Source: CAYRJD01 sp965205925 (lineage in GTDB: Bacteria > Actinomycetota > Acidimicrobiia > Acidimicrobiales > Poriferisodalaceae). From it: a stretch of 64,000 bases of DNA. The stretch spans positions 1,302,001-1,366,000 of the forward strand of contig OZ242183.1 in assembly GCA_965205925.1 (NCBI GenBank), written 5' to 3'. Shown here piece after piece: positions 46,077-55,150 of this stretch (its first letter is position 1; every line of letters begins with the position of its first letter). The position numbers and the translations under genes are program-made. The notes beneath the pieces are model-generated. The model had not been told where the DNA came from, ran no database searches, and was given only the letters and a program-made list of their open reading frames with translations.

Positions 46077-47717
46077 ATGGTAGGTCTCGGCTTGCCGTCG
46101 CGTTCTCGCAGATTGGCATTAACACCTAGCGGCATTGGTCTACGGATCGGTGGGATTGCACTTGTCTGTCTTTTTGCGTTTCCCGGCGCGTATCTCATCT
46201 ATCGAAACTTCACCGAAGGGGCCGAGCCGCTCAGTTTGCTGTTTAGCGATCGAACCGTTGGTCCGCTACTGCGAACCCTGCGGCTAGCGGTGGCCACATC
46301 GACCGCCGCTGGAATCATCGGTACAACACTGGCGTGGATCATCACACGCACCGATCTTTGGGCTAGGCGCCTCTGGGGTGTATTGGCTGCACTACCGCTT
46401 GTGTTTCCAACCTTTATCGGGGCGGCTGCATTTATTCGCACGCTGAATCCAGGAGGGTTGAGCAGTCGCGCGTTGGGATGGGTCGGAATCGATTTCAGCT
46501 ACCAACTTCGTGGCTTTTTTGGCGCATGGTTGGTGCTTACGTTATTTACCTACCCGTACGTCTTCTTACCTGTGGCGGCCAGGCTGCGAAACCTGTCAGG
46601 CTCGCTTGAGGAAAACGCTCGAGTTTTGGGCATGAATCCAGCCAACGTGTTCTTGCGAGTTTGTTTGCCGCAAATTGCCGGCTCGATCGCAGCTGGCACG
46701 TTGCTGGTGTTTTTGTATGCGATCAGCGATTTCGGGGCGGTCCAACTGATGGCCTACGACACCTTGACACGCGCTATCCATACCGCGCACCTGTTCAGCA
46801 CTGATGTTGCGCTAGCGCTGAGCCTGATTTTGCTCGTCACCGCTGGATTGATCGTGCTAGCCGAGCGGGCGTTTTCAGCCCGTTTACCAACAGCGCAAAC
46901 CACTCGTCTAACTGCTCCTGTGATTTACCCACTTAAGCGCCTGCAACTGCCTTGCCAAGTGTTTGTTTGGCTCGTCGGTCTACTAGCACTGGGGGCACCT
47001 GTGGCCACGTTGGTTGACTGGTCTGTTGGAGGGTTGCTCGGCTCGGGTAACAACATGCTTGTGATCGGCTTCGATGAAATCGCCGAAGCAGCTTGGAATA
47101 CCACCTTGATCGCAGTCTTTGCCGCAGTGATATCTGCCACTGCCGTGTTGCTGATAGCGCTGCTGATCGTCAGACAACAATCACGACTTGGCCGGTTCGC
47201 GCATCTGATAGTGATCAGCACGTTTGCGGTGCCTGGCATCTTGATCGCTCTAGCACTGCGATTTTGGACATTGCGTTCGGGCATCGCCAACCAATTGCTA
47301 GCAGGAACCCTGTGGTTGTTGCTACTGGCGTTTGTAGTCCGCTTCGCATCGCTAGCGATGGGATCGACCCTCATTGCGGTACGGACAGTGCCACAAAGTT
47401 TGCGGGACAGTGCGAGACTGTTAAGCCCTTCGGTATTTCGTCGCTTTTTTGCCGTTGAATTGCCGTTGATCGCACCCGGGGTTCTAGCCGGAGCGGGATT
47501 AGTGCTGTTATCGGTCATGAAAGAGCTACCGATCAGCCTGCTGGTAGCGCCAATTGGTTTCCCAACATTGAGCACAAGAATTTTTGGCGCCTTCGTTGAT
47601 GCCTTCGCAGCCGAAGCTGGCATCTTGTCGCTGGTGTTGCTGGCTTTGTCGTTTGTGCTCACGTGGTTTTTGATATTGAAGCGTGCCCCTCATCGCATGA
47701 CATCACATAGCGCATGA
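46077..47717 (+). CDS. Ferric-iron ABC transporter permease (FbpB-like)
   Basis: This is an inner-membrane permease made of two fused transmembrane halves. From the ATG at 46077 it has 546 residues and about twelve membrane helices. Each half has an EAA-type loop facing the ATPase: LEENARVLGMNPANVFLRV near 190 and LRDSARLLSPSVFRRFFAV near 450. The 48-base gap to the ATPase gene and common direction place it in the same operon. The family and context give iron; other ferric-chelate or spermidine/thiamin-like substrates are less likely given the iron boxes. Confidence 0.92.
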   Translation: MVGLGLPSRSRRLALTPSGIGLRIGGIALVCLFAFPGAYLIYRNFTEGAEPLSLLFSDRTVGPLLRTLRLAVATSTAAGIIGTTLAWIITRTDLWARRLWGVLAALPLVFPTFIGAAAFIRTLNPGGLSSRALGWVGIDFSYQLRGFFGAWLVLTLFTYPYVFLPVAARLRNLSGSLEENARVLGMNPANVFLRVCLPQIAGSIAAGTLLVFLYAISDFGAVQLMAYDTLTRAIHTAHLFSTDVALALSLILLVTAGLIVLAERAFSARLPTAQTTRLTAPVIYPLKRLQLPCQVFVWLVGLLALGAPVATLVDWSVGGLLGSGNNMLVIGFDEIAEAAWNTTLIAVFAAVISATAVLLIALLIVRQQSRLGRFAHLIVISTFAVPGILIALALRFWTLRSGIANQLLAGTLWLLLLAFVVRFASLAMGSTLIAVRTVPQSLRDSARLLSPSVFRRFFAVELPLIAPGVLAGAGLVLLSVMKELPISLLVAPIGFPTLSTRIFGAFVDAFAAEAGILSLVLLALSFVLTWFLILKRAPHRMTSHSA

Positions 47718-47851
47718 AACCCTTGCAATCGGTTGCTAGGACACTCCCTTGTCTCTTCAACTAATCTGTGCATGTCATGCGTAACGCTTAGCCGCTCATG
47801 CCAATCGCTAGCGCCTTCCAATAAGCCACGCAAATAAGCAAGGAATAACAA

Positions 47852-49090
47852 ATGGCACATCAATACACAAAGCAAGGCCTGGAGCTGCAAGCCGCAGTGC
47901 AGTCGTTCTTAGATGATTTCATCTATCCCAACGAAGAGGAGTACTACAGCGAGGCTGCAGAGTTGGACGACATACATGGCACTCCCCCGCTGATGGAAAA
48001 ACTCAAGGCAGCTGCACGCGAGCGTGGCCTGTGGAACATGTTCATTCCTCATCTCGATCCACAGGCACCTGGCACCAAGCTCTCAAATCTGGACTATGCA
48101 CCGATTTCCGAGCAGCTAGGCAAGGTGTGGTTTGCTTCTGAAGCGTTGAATTGTGCAGCACCCGACACCGGCAACATGGAAATACTGAACCTTTACGGAT
48201 CTGAACGTGTAAAGGAACGCTTCTTGGCACCTCTGCTTGAAGGTGTTATTCGCTCGACGTTCTCGATGACCGAGCCTGAGGTAGCAAGCTCTGACGCCTC
48301 CAATATTCGCCTCAGCATCAGCAAAGAAGGTAACGAGTACGTGCTGAACGGACGCAAATGGTTTTCATCAAGCGCTTTGCGACCAGAGTGCGAAGTGCTG
48401 ATTGTGATGGGCAAGAACGACCCTGACGGCCCACGCCACAGGCAACAGTCCATGGTGGTAGTGCCACGTAACGCTGACGGCATCTCCGTTGGCCGTGATC
48501 CGATGGTGTTCGGCTATCACGATCGTGGTGGTCATCCAGAGCTTGTTTATGAAAACGTACGCATACCTGAGGACTACATCCTTGGGGGTGAAGGAGAAGG
48601 GTTTGCCATCAGTCAGGCTCGACTAGGCCCTGGTCGTATTCACCACTGCATGCGCAGCATCGGCGTAGCCGAGCGAGCACTTGAGATCATGGTGAAACGT
48701 TCGCTTGAACGTGAAACATTTGGGCGTCTGGTAGCTCAGCACGGTGTAGTTCAGGACTGGATTGCGCAATCACGCATTGAGATTGATCAAGCTCGCGAGT
48801 ATGTGCTGCATGTGGCTCACCTGATGGACACGGTGGGCAACAAGGCTGCCGCTCAGGAGATATCTGGCATCAAGGTGGCGGTGCCAAACATGTCGCTCAA
48901 AGTGATTGATCGAGCGATTCAAGTACATGGTGCCGCGGGTGTTACTCAGTTCACTCCACTAGCGCATATGTACGCTCACGAGCGCACGCTACGAATAGCA
49001 GACGGACCAGACGAAGTGCACAAGATGACGATTGCGCGGCGCGAGATTCGCCGTCATGCGCCCGACTTCAAGATGAACCCGGCGGCCTAA
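47852..49090 (+). CDS. Acyl-CoA dehydrogenase (ACAD10/11-like)
   Basis: This FAD enzyme oxidises an acyl-CoA to an enoyl-CoA. The 412 residues start after a good ribosome site (AAGGA). Family points are SMTEPEVASSDASNIR (flavin-binding region near 142), WFSSSALRPE, RLGPGRIHHCMRSIGVAERAL near 260, and the C-terminal EXP-type segment LRIADGPDEVHKMTIARREI, where the Glu of GPDEVH is the catalytic base in the ACAD11-like group. The acyl substrate is unknown. It stands alone, with 134 bases on the left and convergent with the esterase on the right. Confidence 0.93.
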   Translation: MAHQYTKQGLELQAAVQSFLDDFIYPNEEEYYSEAAELDDIHGTPPLMEKLKAAARERGLWNMFIPHLDPQAPGTKLSNLDYAPISEQLGKVWFASEALNCAAPDTGNMEILNLYGSERVKERFLAPLLEGVIRSTFSMTEPEVASSDASNIRLSISKEGNEYVLNGRKWFSSSALRPECEVLIVMGKNDPDGPRHRQQSMVVVPRNADGISVGRDPMVFGYHDRGGHPELVYENVRIPEDYILGGEGEGFAISQARLGPGRIHHCMRSIGVAERALEIMVKRSLERETFGRLVAQHGVVQDWIAQSRIEIDQAREYVLHVAHLMDTVGNKAAAQEISGIKVAVPNMSLKVIDRAIQVHGAAGVTQFTPLAHMYAHERTLRIADGPDEVHKMTIARREIRRHAPDFKMNPAA

Positions 49091-49152
49091 TTAGGCGCCT
49101 GACATACAGTGGTGGTTAGCTGGCCTGGTTAGCTCGGGTTTAGTTCGAGCTA
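49085..49152. terminator. Palindrome and hairpin between convergent genes
   Basis: GCCTAATTAGGC (49085-49096) is a perfect 12-base palindrome overlapping the acyl-CoA dehydrogenase stop. A separate hairpin TAGCTCG (49130-49136) / CGAGCTA (49146-49152) with a 9-base loop follows. They sit between convergent genes, where a two-way transcription end is expected. No strong T-run is present, so this is a weak call. Confidence 0.4.
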
Positions 49153-49160
49153 GTTCGCCT

Positions 49161-50240
49161 CTACGAGCGGGTATATGCGAAGGTCGCCACATCACGTGCT
49201 GAGGCTGCATAGGCCTCTGGTAACGCCGACCTAAATATCAACTCACCAGCATGACAAGTGCCGTTGACTGTGCGGGAATTAGCCTGCACATTTGCGTCCA
49301 CCAGCTTGCGGTAATACGCCAAGCCCTCGTCACGAAGTGGGTCAAGTTCATTCACTGAGATGACGTGCGGTGGCAGACCAACCAGGTCTTCTGTGGTTGC
49401 ATGCAGCGGCCAGGCCAGCGGGTTGTTGTCGTTCATGGCAGTTGGGTCATACACCCGCGCCAGCGTCGCCATATGGCTGCATCCAATAAAGTAGCCGTCG
49501 TTTTCGGTCAACGAGGGCAGCCAATCTGGCTGAGTGTCGTAGGCGTTGCTGATGTACGGGCATTGAGCGTAGACGCCGTCAATCATGTTGATCTTGCCGT
49601 CGCGTTTGGCTTTCAGAGCAGTCGCCAGCGTTAGGTTGCCGCCGCCCGATTCACCAGACACCACTAATCCGGAGATACCCAGATCGGCCTTATTGCTATA
49701 TACCCACTCCAGGGCTGATGTGCAATCGTTCAGTCCTGCTGGAAACGGGTATGGCCCTAACACCCCGCCAGCATTACGAAATTGGACTCCAATCGTGACC
49801 GTATGCAACGCTGCCAGCTCATCACGCCAGCGCTTGTAACCGCTTGCTTGCGCGGAGAAGACAACCATTCCTCCGCCGTGGAGATGAACAATGCCCGGTA
49901 GGGGGCCTTGGGCATTCGTTGGGCTGTGAATATAAAGCTCTATGTCGTTGCCGTCCACGCCTTTGATGACCTCAGTGCGAGATTCAACATTTGGGACAGG
50001 GTCAAGGCCTTTTAATGCGACGTCAAACAGTGCTTCGTAGTCAGGCTCAGACTTGATCAAGAAGTCTTGTATCTCGTCCATCGAAGAATCAGGTGTCAGT
50101 CGAATCGACGGAAACTCCCCTGCTAGTCCGAGCGGTTCAAGTACATCGATCAAGCGTTGATCGGAACGTGGGTCGGTGGCCAAAGTGCTCGTTGGGTCAC
50201 CGAGCTTGCCCGGCAATTTGGCAGTCATTGTGGAACTCAT
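49161..50240 (-). CDS. Hormone-sensitive-lipase-type esterase/alpha-beta hydrolase
   Basis: This is a serine esterase of family IV (HSL) type, 359 residues. The oxyanion motif is HGGG at 121-124 and the nucleophile is S198 in GESGG. The likely acid is D300 in NELDPLRDEG and the catalytic His is H330 in TCHAGEL. There is no signal peptide. A ribosome site AGAGGA precedes the ATG. It comes 223 bases after the haloalkane dehalogenase gene on the same strand. The substrate is unknown; esters made by the Baeyer-Villiger enzyme upstream are one possibility, but the two genes are 10 kb apart and on opposite strands. Confidence 0.9.
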   Translation of the reverse strand: MSSTMTAKLPGKLGDPTSTLATDPRSDQRLIDVLEPLGLAGEFPSIRLTPDSSMDEIQDFLIKSEPDYEALFDVALKGLDPVPNVESRTEVIKGVDGNDIELYIHSPTNAQGPLPGIVHLHGGGMVVFSAQASGYKRWRDELAALHTVTIGVQFRNAGGVLGPYPFPAGLNDCTSALEWVYSNKADLGISGLVVSGESGGGNLTLATALKAKRDGKINMIDGVYAQCPYISNAYDTQPDWLPSLTENDGYFIGCSHMATLARVYDPTAMNDNNPLAWPLHATTEDLVGLPPHVISVNELDPLRDEGLAYYRKLVDANVQANSRTVNGTCHAGELIFRSALPEAYAASARDVATFAYTRS

Positions 50241-50463
50241 TGAAATCCTCTTTTTTGAACCGTTTCTTAAACCGCCGGCCGCCCGGTTTGTGTAACGGTT
50301 ATCTGATTGGTTTTCTGATTTTGGATGTTAATTCGCCGGGCTTAGTGGAACAAAATCGGTTGCGGTAGGAACCGACCTAACTGTTAGTTCTTAAACGGCG
50401 ATATTAACACGGCTAATTCGGCTATCTAGCGGCATTGGCTGGAAAGCACGCTCGGAACCAAGC

Positions 50464-51369
50464 TCACGAATCGATGAAATCAATCAATACCTGAGCCAGT
50501 TCTGCGCCCTTGTCCTCCTGTAGGAAATGCCCGCCGCCTTCAATCACAGTGTGCGGTTGATCTTTCGCACCTGGTACTCGCCGCAAAAATGGCGTTTCAC
50601 CACCCTTGGTAACGAGATCGCCGTCGCTAAAACAGCATAGGAATGGCTTGTCAAACTGCTCCAACACTTTCCACGCCGCCTGGTTAGCTGGCGCCTCCGG
50701 ATCGTCTGGTGAGGTTGGCACAAAAGATGGCCATATACGCGCACCTGCTTTATAAGACTCGTCAGGGAACGGTGCGTCGTAGGCGGCGATCACATCGGGT
50801 GAAAGATCGGACAGGCAGGCACCATTGACAATGTTGCCAACCGGGAACACCGGAGTGGTTTGGGAAAATTTCTGCCAGGCAAGAAACGCATCTGACGGAG
50901 CCATGGAGCCGTCAGGTAAACCCGTATTGCCGATAGCCACCCGCGCAAACCGTTCAGGCTGCGCTGTAACCAAGCGCAAGCCAATCAGGCCACCCCAGTC
51001 TTGACCGAAGAACGTGATATCTCGCAGATTTAGCTCATCAAAAACCAGGCTTGACATCCAGGCAACGTGCCGTGCGTAGCTGTAGTCGGCGGCTTCGGTC
51101 GGCTTATCGCTACGACCAAAACCCACTTGATCGGGCACGACCACGCGATGGCCGGCGACCACCAAAAGAGGGATCATGTGCCGGTACAAATAGCTCCAAG
51201 ACGGTTCACCATGAACGAGCAGTACGGGTGCTGCGTCTGGCGGGCCTTCGTCAACGTAATGAACACGCAACCTGCCCCCTTCTTGGTCAGGAATTTCTGC
51301 GTAATGCGGTTCGTAGTTAAATCCTGGAAGATTGGTGAAACGGTCGTCAAGGGTTCTTAGAGCTTTCAT
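50464..51369 (-). CDS. Haloalkane dehalogenase, subfamily I
   Basis: This alpha/beta hydrolase replaces a halogen on an alkyl chain with a hydroxyl. The 301 residues align end to end with DhlA of Xanthobacter. The nucleophile is D124 in FFGQDWGG, followed by halide-stabilising W125 at the same numbering as DhlA. HGEPSWSYLYRHMIP at 53-67 is conserved, the catalytic His is H281 in GGGHFLQED, and the acid is D249 or D251 in FSDGDLV. Tryptophan next to the nucleophile separates it from epoxide hydrolases. It lies 47 bases after an ABC permease gene on the same strand, so it may belong to that transcript. Confidence 0.9.
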   Translation of the reverse strand: MKALRTLDDRFTNLPGFNYEPHYAEIPDQEGGRLRVHYVDEGPPDAAPVLLVHGEPSWSYLYRHMIPLLVVAGHRVVVPDQVGFGRSDKPTEAADYSYARHVAWMSSLVFDELNLRDITFFGQDWGGLIGLRLVTAQPERFARVAIGNTGLPDGSMAPSDAFLAWQKFSQTTPVFPVGNIVNGACLSDLSPDVIAAYDAPFPDESYKAGARIWPSFVPTSPDDPEAPANQAAWKVLEQFDKPFLCCFSDGDLVTKGGETPFLRRVPGAKDQPHTVIEGGGHFLQEDKGAELAQVLIDFIDS

Positions 51370-51416
51370 GACTTAACTTTCGTTGCTGAACCTGTATGCG
51401 TAGGTGCTAGCGAAAT

Positions 51417-52358
51417 TCAAACCGATCGGCGGCGAGTCCAAGTGTCAATACCGACCGCCAAAAGGATCACCCCGCCTTGGATGACGCGCTGCCAGATTGG
51501 GTCAACCTGATGGAGGTTGAATCCATTTGTCATCAAGGCAATAAATAAGGCTCCTGCAACCGTTCGCCAGACCGCACCCTCTCCTCCAGCGATAGAGGTG
51601 CCACCAACAACCACTGCAGAAATCACACCAAACACAAAGCTGAAGTCATCAGATGGCAATGCCGAAAGCGACCTTGACGCAGACACAACACCAGCAAAGC
51701 CAGCCGCAACTCCCGCTAAGCCAAAAGTGATAGTCAAGACTCGGGCGACAGGCACGCCAGCTAAGCGTGCTGCCTCTGGATTACCGCCTGTGGCATAGAC
51801 ATGGCGGCCGAAGCGAGTGTGGCTAAGCAGCAGCCAAGCGATTGCGACGACTATAAAAGCTATCCAGGTTGCTGAAGAGAGACCCCAGATGCGGGTGCGC
51901 GCTATGTCTGGCCAGGCATCTGTTGAAGAACGCAGCACGCTGCGGTCACTGATCAAGAAGCCCGCTCCGAAAACCATGTACGAAGTGGCAAGCGTGGCAA
52001 TGAAAGAGTTGACCTTAAAAGCGGTAACGATGATCCCGTTTGCAATGCCGACCACCAACCCAACTACAACCCCGACCAGCAACGCCAGAACCACATTGCC
52101 CGTGCTATTTTCAACCTGAAGTGCGAACAGCGGAGCGGTGACAAAAATCGAAGCAATCGACACGTCAAATCCGCCGGCGATCATTGTGATGGTGACGAAC
52201 GAAGCCGCTATGAGCAGAGTCGCTTGTTGGTCGAGAATGTTGCGGAAGTTTGCAGTACTAACGAACCCATCCGTTGTGGCGGCCAGCAACAAGAACAAGA
52301 CAACAGTGACTAGTGCTATTCCGTAGCTACGCAGAATGGGTAACAAGCCAGTCATCAC
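51417..52358 (-). CDS. ABC transporter permease, ribose/autoinducer (RbsC) type
   Basis: This inner-membrane permease has 313 residues and about eight to ten membrane helices. Typical RbsC-group stretches are the Asn-rich TTDGFVSTANFRNILDQQAT start, GFDVSIASIFVTAPLFA, the loop GGNPEAARLAGVPVARVL that contacts the ATPase, and VVGGTSIAGGEGAVWRTVAGA. Its start overlaps the ATPase stop by 4 bases. The family carries sugars, AI-2 and other small solutes; the neighbouring catabolic genes suggest something else here. Confidence 0.92.
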   Translation of the reverse strand: MMTGLLPILRSYGIALVTVVLFLLLAATTDGFVSTANFRNILDQQATLLIAASFVTITMIAGGFDVSIASIFVTAPLFALQVENSTGNVVLALLVGVVVGLVVGIANGIIVTAFKVNSFIATLATSYMVFGAGFLISDRSVLRSSTDAWPDIARTRIWGLSSATWIAFIVVAIAWLLLSHTRFGRHVYATGGNPEAARLAGVPVARVLTITFGLAGVAAGFAGVVSASRSLSALPSDDFSFVFGVISAVVVGGTSIAGGEGAVWRTVAGALFIALMTNGFNLHQVDPIWQRVIQGGVILLAVGIDTWTRRRSV

Positions 52359-53896
52359 TGAGCTTTACTTCCGAATGCTGACTCAAGGATGTTTGTTTCG
52401 GTGATCTCATCACCCTCAAACTCAGCGACAATTCGGCCGCGACGCATCACAAACACTCGGTGACTCAAGCCGATTATCTCCTCAAGTTCTGATGAAATCA
52501 GCAACACTGCACAGCCAGATTCTGCTAGTGCTGTCAGTATCTCGTAGATGGAACGCTTTGACCCTACATCCACTCCCCTGGTTGGCTCGTCGGCGATGAA
52601 TACTTTTGCGTCACCTAGCATCGCTCTGGCAAACAACAGCTTTTGTTGGTTACCACCTGACAGTGTCGCCACCGAAGCGCTCGTTGACGGCGCTCGAACA
52701 CCTGCCTGCTCACAGGCTCGTTCTGCGGCATCTCGCTCTTGCTTGCCACGTATTCCAAGCCAGCGAGCGAATCGGCGAAGATAAGGCAAAGTTGTATTTT
52801 CTTTGATTGACCTAGCAAAGACGAGACCCTGGTCACGGCGAGATTCCGGGATTAGAGATACCGCATTTTTGATACGGTCGCCGACCGTGCCAGTAAGGAT
52901 TTGGCCTTCAACTTCTATGGTGCCCGACTTAATTTTTGAAGCACCGTAGACGGCGTGAGCGACCTCGCTTCGCCCCGCTCCAACCAGCCCCGCGAAACCG
53001 ACTATCTCTCCTGCTTTAATGTCAAACGAGACGTCTTCAAACTCACCTGGTCGAGAGATATTGCAAACCTGGAGAACCGTAGTTTTATCGATGTTTTCAT
53101 CAGCACTAGACGCCTGGCCATTCTCAACTGCCTCAACTGCTGGCTTTCGCGGGAACGCTTCAGAAAACGAGCCGCCCGTCATCGCTTCGACGAGAGTGGC
53201 ATATGTCTCAGCTTCGGCTTTGTTGGTGCGAACGATTCGACCGTCTCTCATTATCGTTACGACATCTGCCACAGCTAGCACTTCTTCTAAGAAATGTGAG
53301 ATGTAAACAATCGCTGACCCTGCTTCAGCGAGATTTCGAACGGTTTGGCGAAGCTCGTTTGCTTCGTGGCTGGCGAGGCGAGCGGTTGGTTCGTCGCAAA
53401 GTAGCAGTCGAGCGTTTCGGCTAAGCGCCCGCAAGATTTCAACTTTTTGCTGGTCGGCCCCCGACAACAAGCCTGCTCGAATTTCCAAAGGCACGCTGAA
53501 TCCGTGTTCGTTAACCAACTCTTCCACGCGAGTGCGGCTGGCACGGCGGTTGAGAAAAGGTCCCATGCGGTCTTCGTTACCTAACACGATGTTGTCTACG
53601 ACCGACATTGCTGGCAACAGTGATAGCTCTTGCGACACTCCAGCCAAGCCAAGCGTAGCTCCGTGAGCTGGGTCCTGTAGGCGACAAGACTGCCCGTCAA
53701 CTACAAGTGTCCCGGTGTCGGGTTGATGAACACCGAGGGCTATCCGCCCAAGAGTTGACTTACCAGCCCCATTCTCTCCAACAAGAGCGTGAACTTGGCC
53801 AGCGTAAAACTGGATGCTTACATCGTCTAGCGCAAGAGTTGCGCCAAAACGCTTACTGATGCCGTCGAGACCTAAAAGCGGCTCGACGCTATTCAC
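52355..53896 (-). CDS. ABC transporter ATP-binding protein with two ATPase domains (RbsA type)
   Basis: This 513-residue fused double ATPase powers the class B importer. The first domain has Walker A GENGAGKST near 39, an altered signature LSGADQQKVEILRAL and Walker B LLLCDEPTARL. The second has the usual degenerate Walker A GLVGAGRSE near 305, signature LSGGNQQKLLFARAML and VFIADEPTRGVDVGSK. This pairing (good first site, degenerate second P-loop) is normal for RbsA. It comes 27 bases after the binding-protein stop. Confidence 0.94.
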   Translation of the reverse strand: MNSVEPLLGLDGISKRFGATLALDDVSIQFYAGQVHALVGENGAGKSTLGRIALGVHQPDTGTLVVDGQSCRLQDPAHGATLGLAGVSQELSLLPAMSVVDNIVLGNEDRMGPFLNRRASRTRVEELVNEHGFSVPLEIRAGLLSGADQQKVEILRALSRNARLLLCDEPTARLASHEANELRQTVRNLAEAGSAIVYISHFLEEVLAVADVVTIMRDGRIVRTNKAEAETYATLVEAMTGGSFSEAFPRKPAVEAVENGQASSADENIDKTTVLQVCNISRPGEFEDVSFDIKAGEIVGFAGLVGAGRSEVAHAVYGASKIKSGTIEVEGQILTGTVGDRIKNAVSLIPESRRDQGLVFARSIKENTTLPYLRRFARWLGIRGKQERDAAERACEQAGVRAPSTSASVATLSGGNQQKLLFARAMLGDAKVFIADEPTRGVDVGSKRSIYEILTALAESGCAVLLISSELEEIIGLSHRVFVMRRGRIVAEFEGDEITETNILESAFGSKAQ

Positions 53897-53922
53897 AACT
53901 ATTGATCAATAAATCGTCTGGT

Positions 53923-55005
53923 TTAGCCAGCCCATTGAGAAGTGAACAAGTCAACGTTTGCTGCCGTTACAAGCCCCATGTCTGGGAGAGTGTCAAGAGT
54001 GTCAACTCCGCCAACATCGCCTTCTCCATTAAGTACAGAAAGCATTGCTTCCATGGCCAGTCGGCCTTCGTCGCCAGGAGCGCCGAATACTCCGCCAAAC
54101 CAGGCGCCGCTTTTAATGCCGTCAATGGCTGGCTGCGAACCGCCCAGTCCAATCAAAGCAACTTCGTCAAGCTTGCCTTCTTCAGCTAGAACGATTTCAG
54201 CACCTTGCACTGACTGGTCTGCACCTACCAGAACGTCAAAGTCTGGGGCGACCTGAAGAATGTCTTGGGTTGCGTTAATACCACCCTGAGGTCCCAAATA
54301 TTGCCCCTCACCTTCGGCTACTACCGATATGTGCGGGTAATCGGCGATGACATCGTCAAAGCCCTCTCGCAATGCGTCGTCAAGCGGAATGCCCTTGATG
54401 CCAAAGATGTAAACCACTTCGCAAGGGTCGATATCTTCGCATGCTTGCACCGCAAGTGCTCCCAGCCGGAGACCGCTTTGTAATGGAGCAGTCATGACAG
54501 ATGCGCTGACACCATCGACTTGCGGTTCAGCAGTGGAATAATCTGCACCAACTACTTGATTGAGAATCACCACTTCAAGCCCCGCTGCTATTGCCGCTTC
54601 AATATCTGGGGCGATTGCTAGCCCAGCGATGGCAACAAGAATGACGCCGTCATAGTTACCCGATGCGATCACATCGTTGAACTGGGCAGATTGCATCGCT
54701 GGATCAAACTGAGCGTCAAACTCAACGATCTCAAGGTTGTTCTCTGCTGCAACCTTTTCCATTTCGGACAATGACGCCAACAGCCACGTGTTCGCTGAAC
54801 TTGCCGACAGATAAGCGATTTGGCGCGGTGGCGGCGGTGTCGTAGTTGTTGACTCAACGGCAGGTGCAGCCGTTGTCTGAGCCGATTCGTCGTCAGTATC
54901 AGCGCCATCGGAAGCATCGTCGTCATCACTGCCGCATGATGCAGCCAGCAAAGCAAACACCCCCAGCAGCAACATCCAAAATGTGAGTTTTCTTGTGGTT
55001 CTCAT
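53923..55005 (-). CDS. ABC transporter substrate-binding lipoprotein, RbsB/LsrB type
   Basis: This is an extracytoplasmic binding protein of periplasmic-binding-protein class I, 360 residues. The signal ends LLAASC with lipidated C24, followed by an Asp/Glu/Ala/Thr linker to about 62. The fold is typical: RQIAYLSASSANTWLLASL as the first strand-helix, then a repeated Rossmann-like pair and a C-terminal VTAANVDLF. The ligand is unknown. The order of PucR, binding protein, ATPase, permease, dehalogenase on one strand suggests uptake of the compound that the upstream enzymes degrade. Confidence 0.92.
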   Translation of the reverse strand: MRTTRKLTFWMLLLGVFALLAASCGSDDDDASDGADTDDESAQTTAAPAVESTTTTPPPPRQIAYLSASSANTWLLASLSEMEKVAAENNLEIVEFDAQFDPAMQSAQFNDVIASGNYDGVILVAIAGLAIAPDIEAAIAAGLEVVILNQVVGADYSTAEPQVDGVSASVMTAPLQSGLRLGALAVQACEDIDPCEVVYIFGIKGIPLDDALREGFDDVIADYPHISVVAEGEGQYLGPQGGINATQDILQVAPDFDVLVGADQSVQGAEIVLAEEGKLDEVALIGLGGSQPAIDGIKSGAWFGGVFGAPGDEGRLAMEAMLSVLNGEGDVGGVDTLDTLPDMGLVTAANVDLFTSQWAG

Positions 55006-55150
55006 GTGTAAAGCTCCCTCGCGGTTGTCAACGTATCACCCGCCGAAGGCTGAAAGTACCTTTTAACGCCGCAAGAAACCCAATGCGATTCGCACAACCA
55101 CTCAAACAAGCTTGGGCATAATGCTTAAACCAGTAATTTGGTTCACGGGG

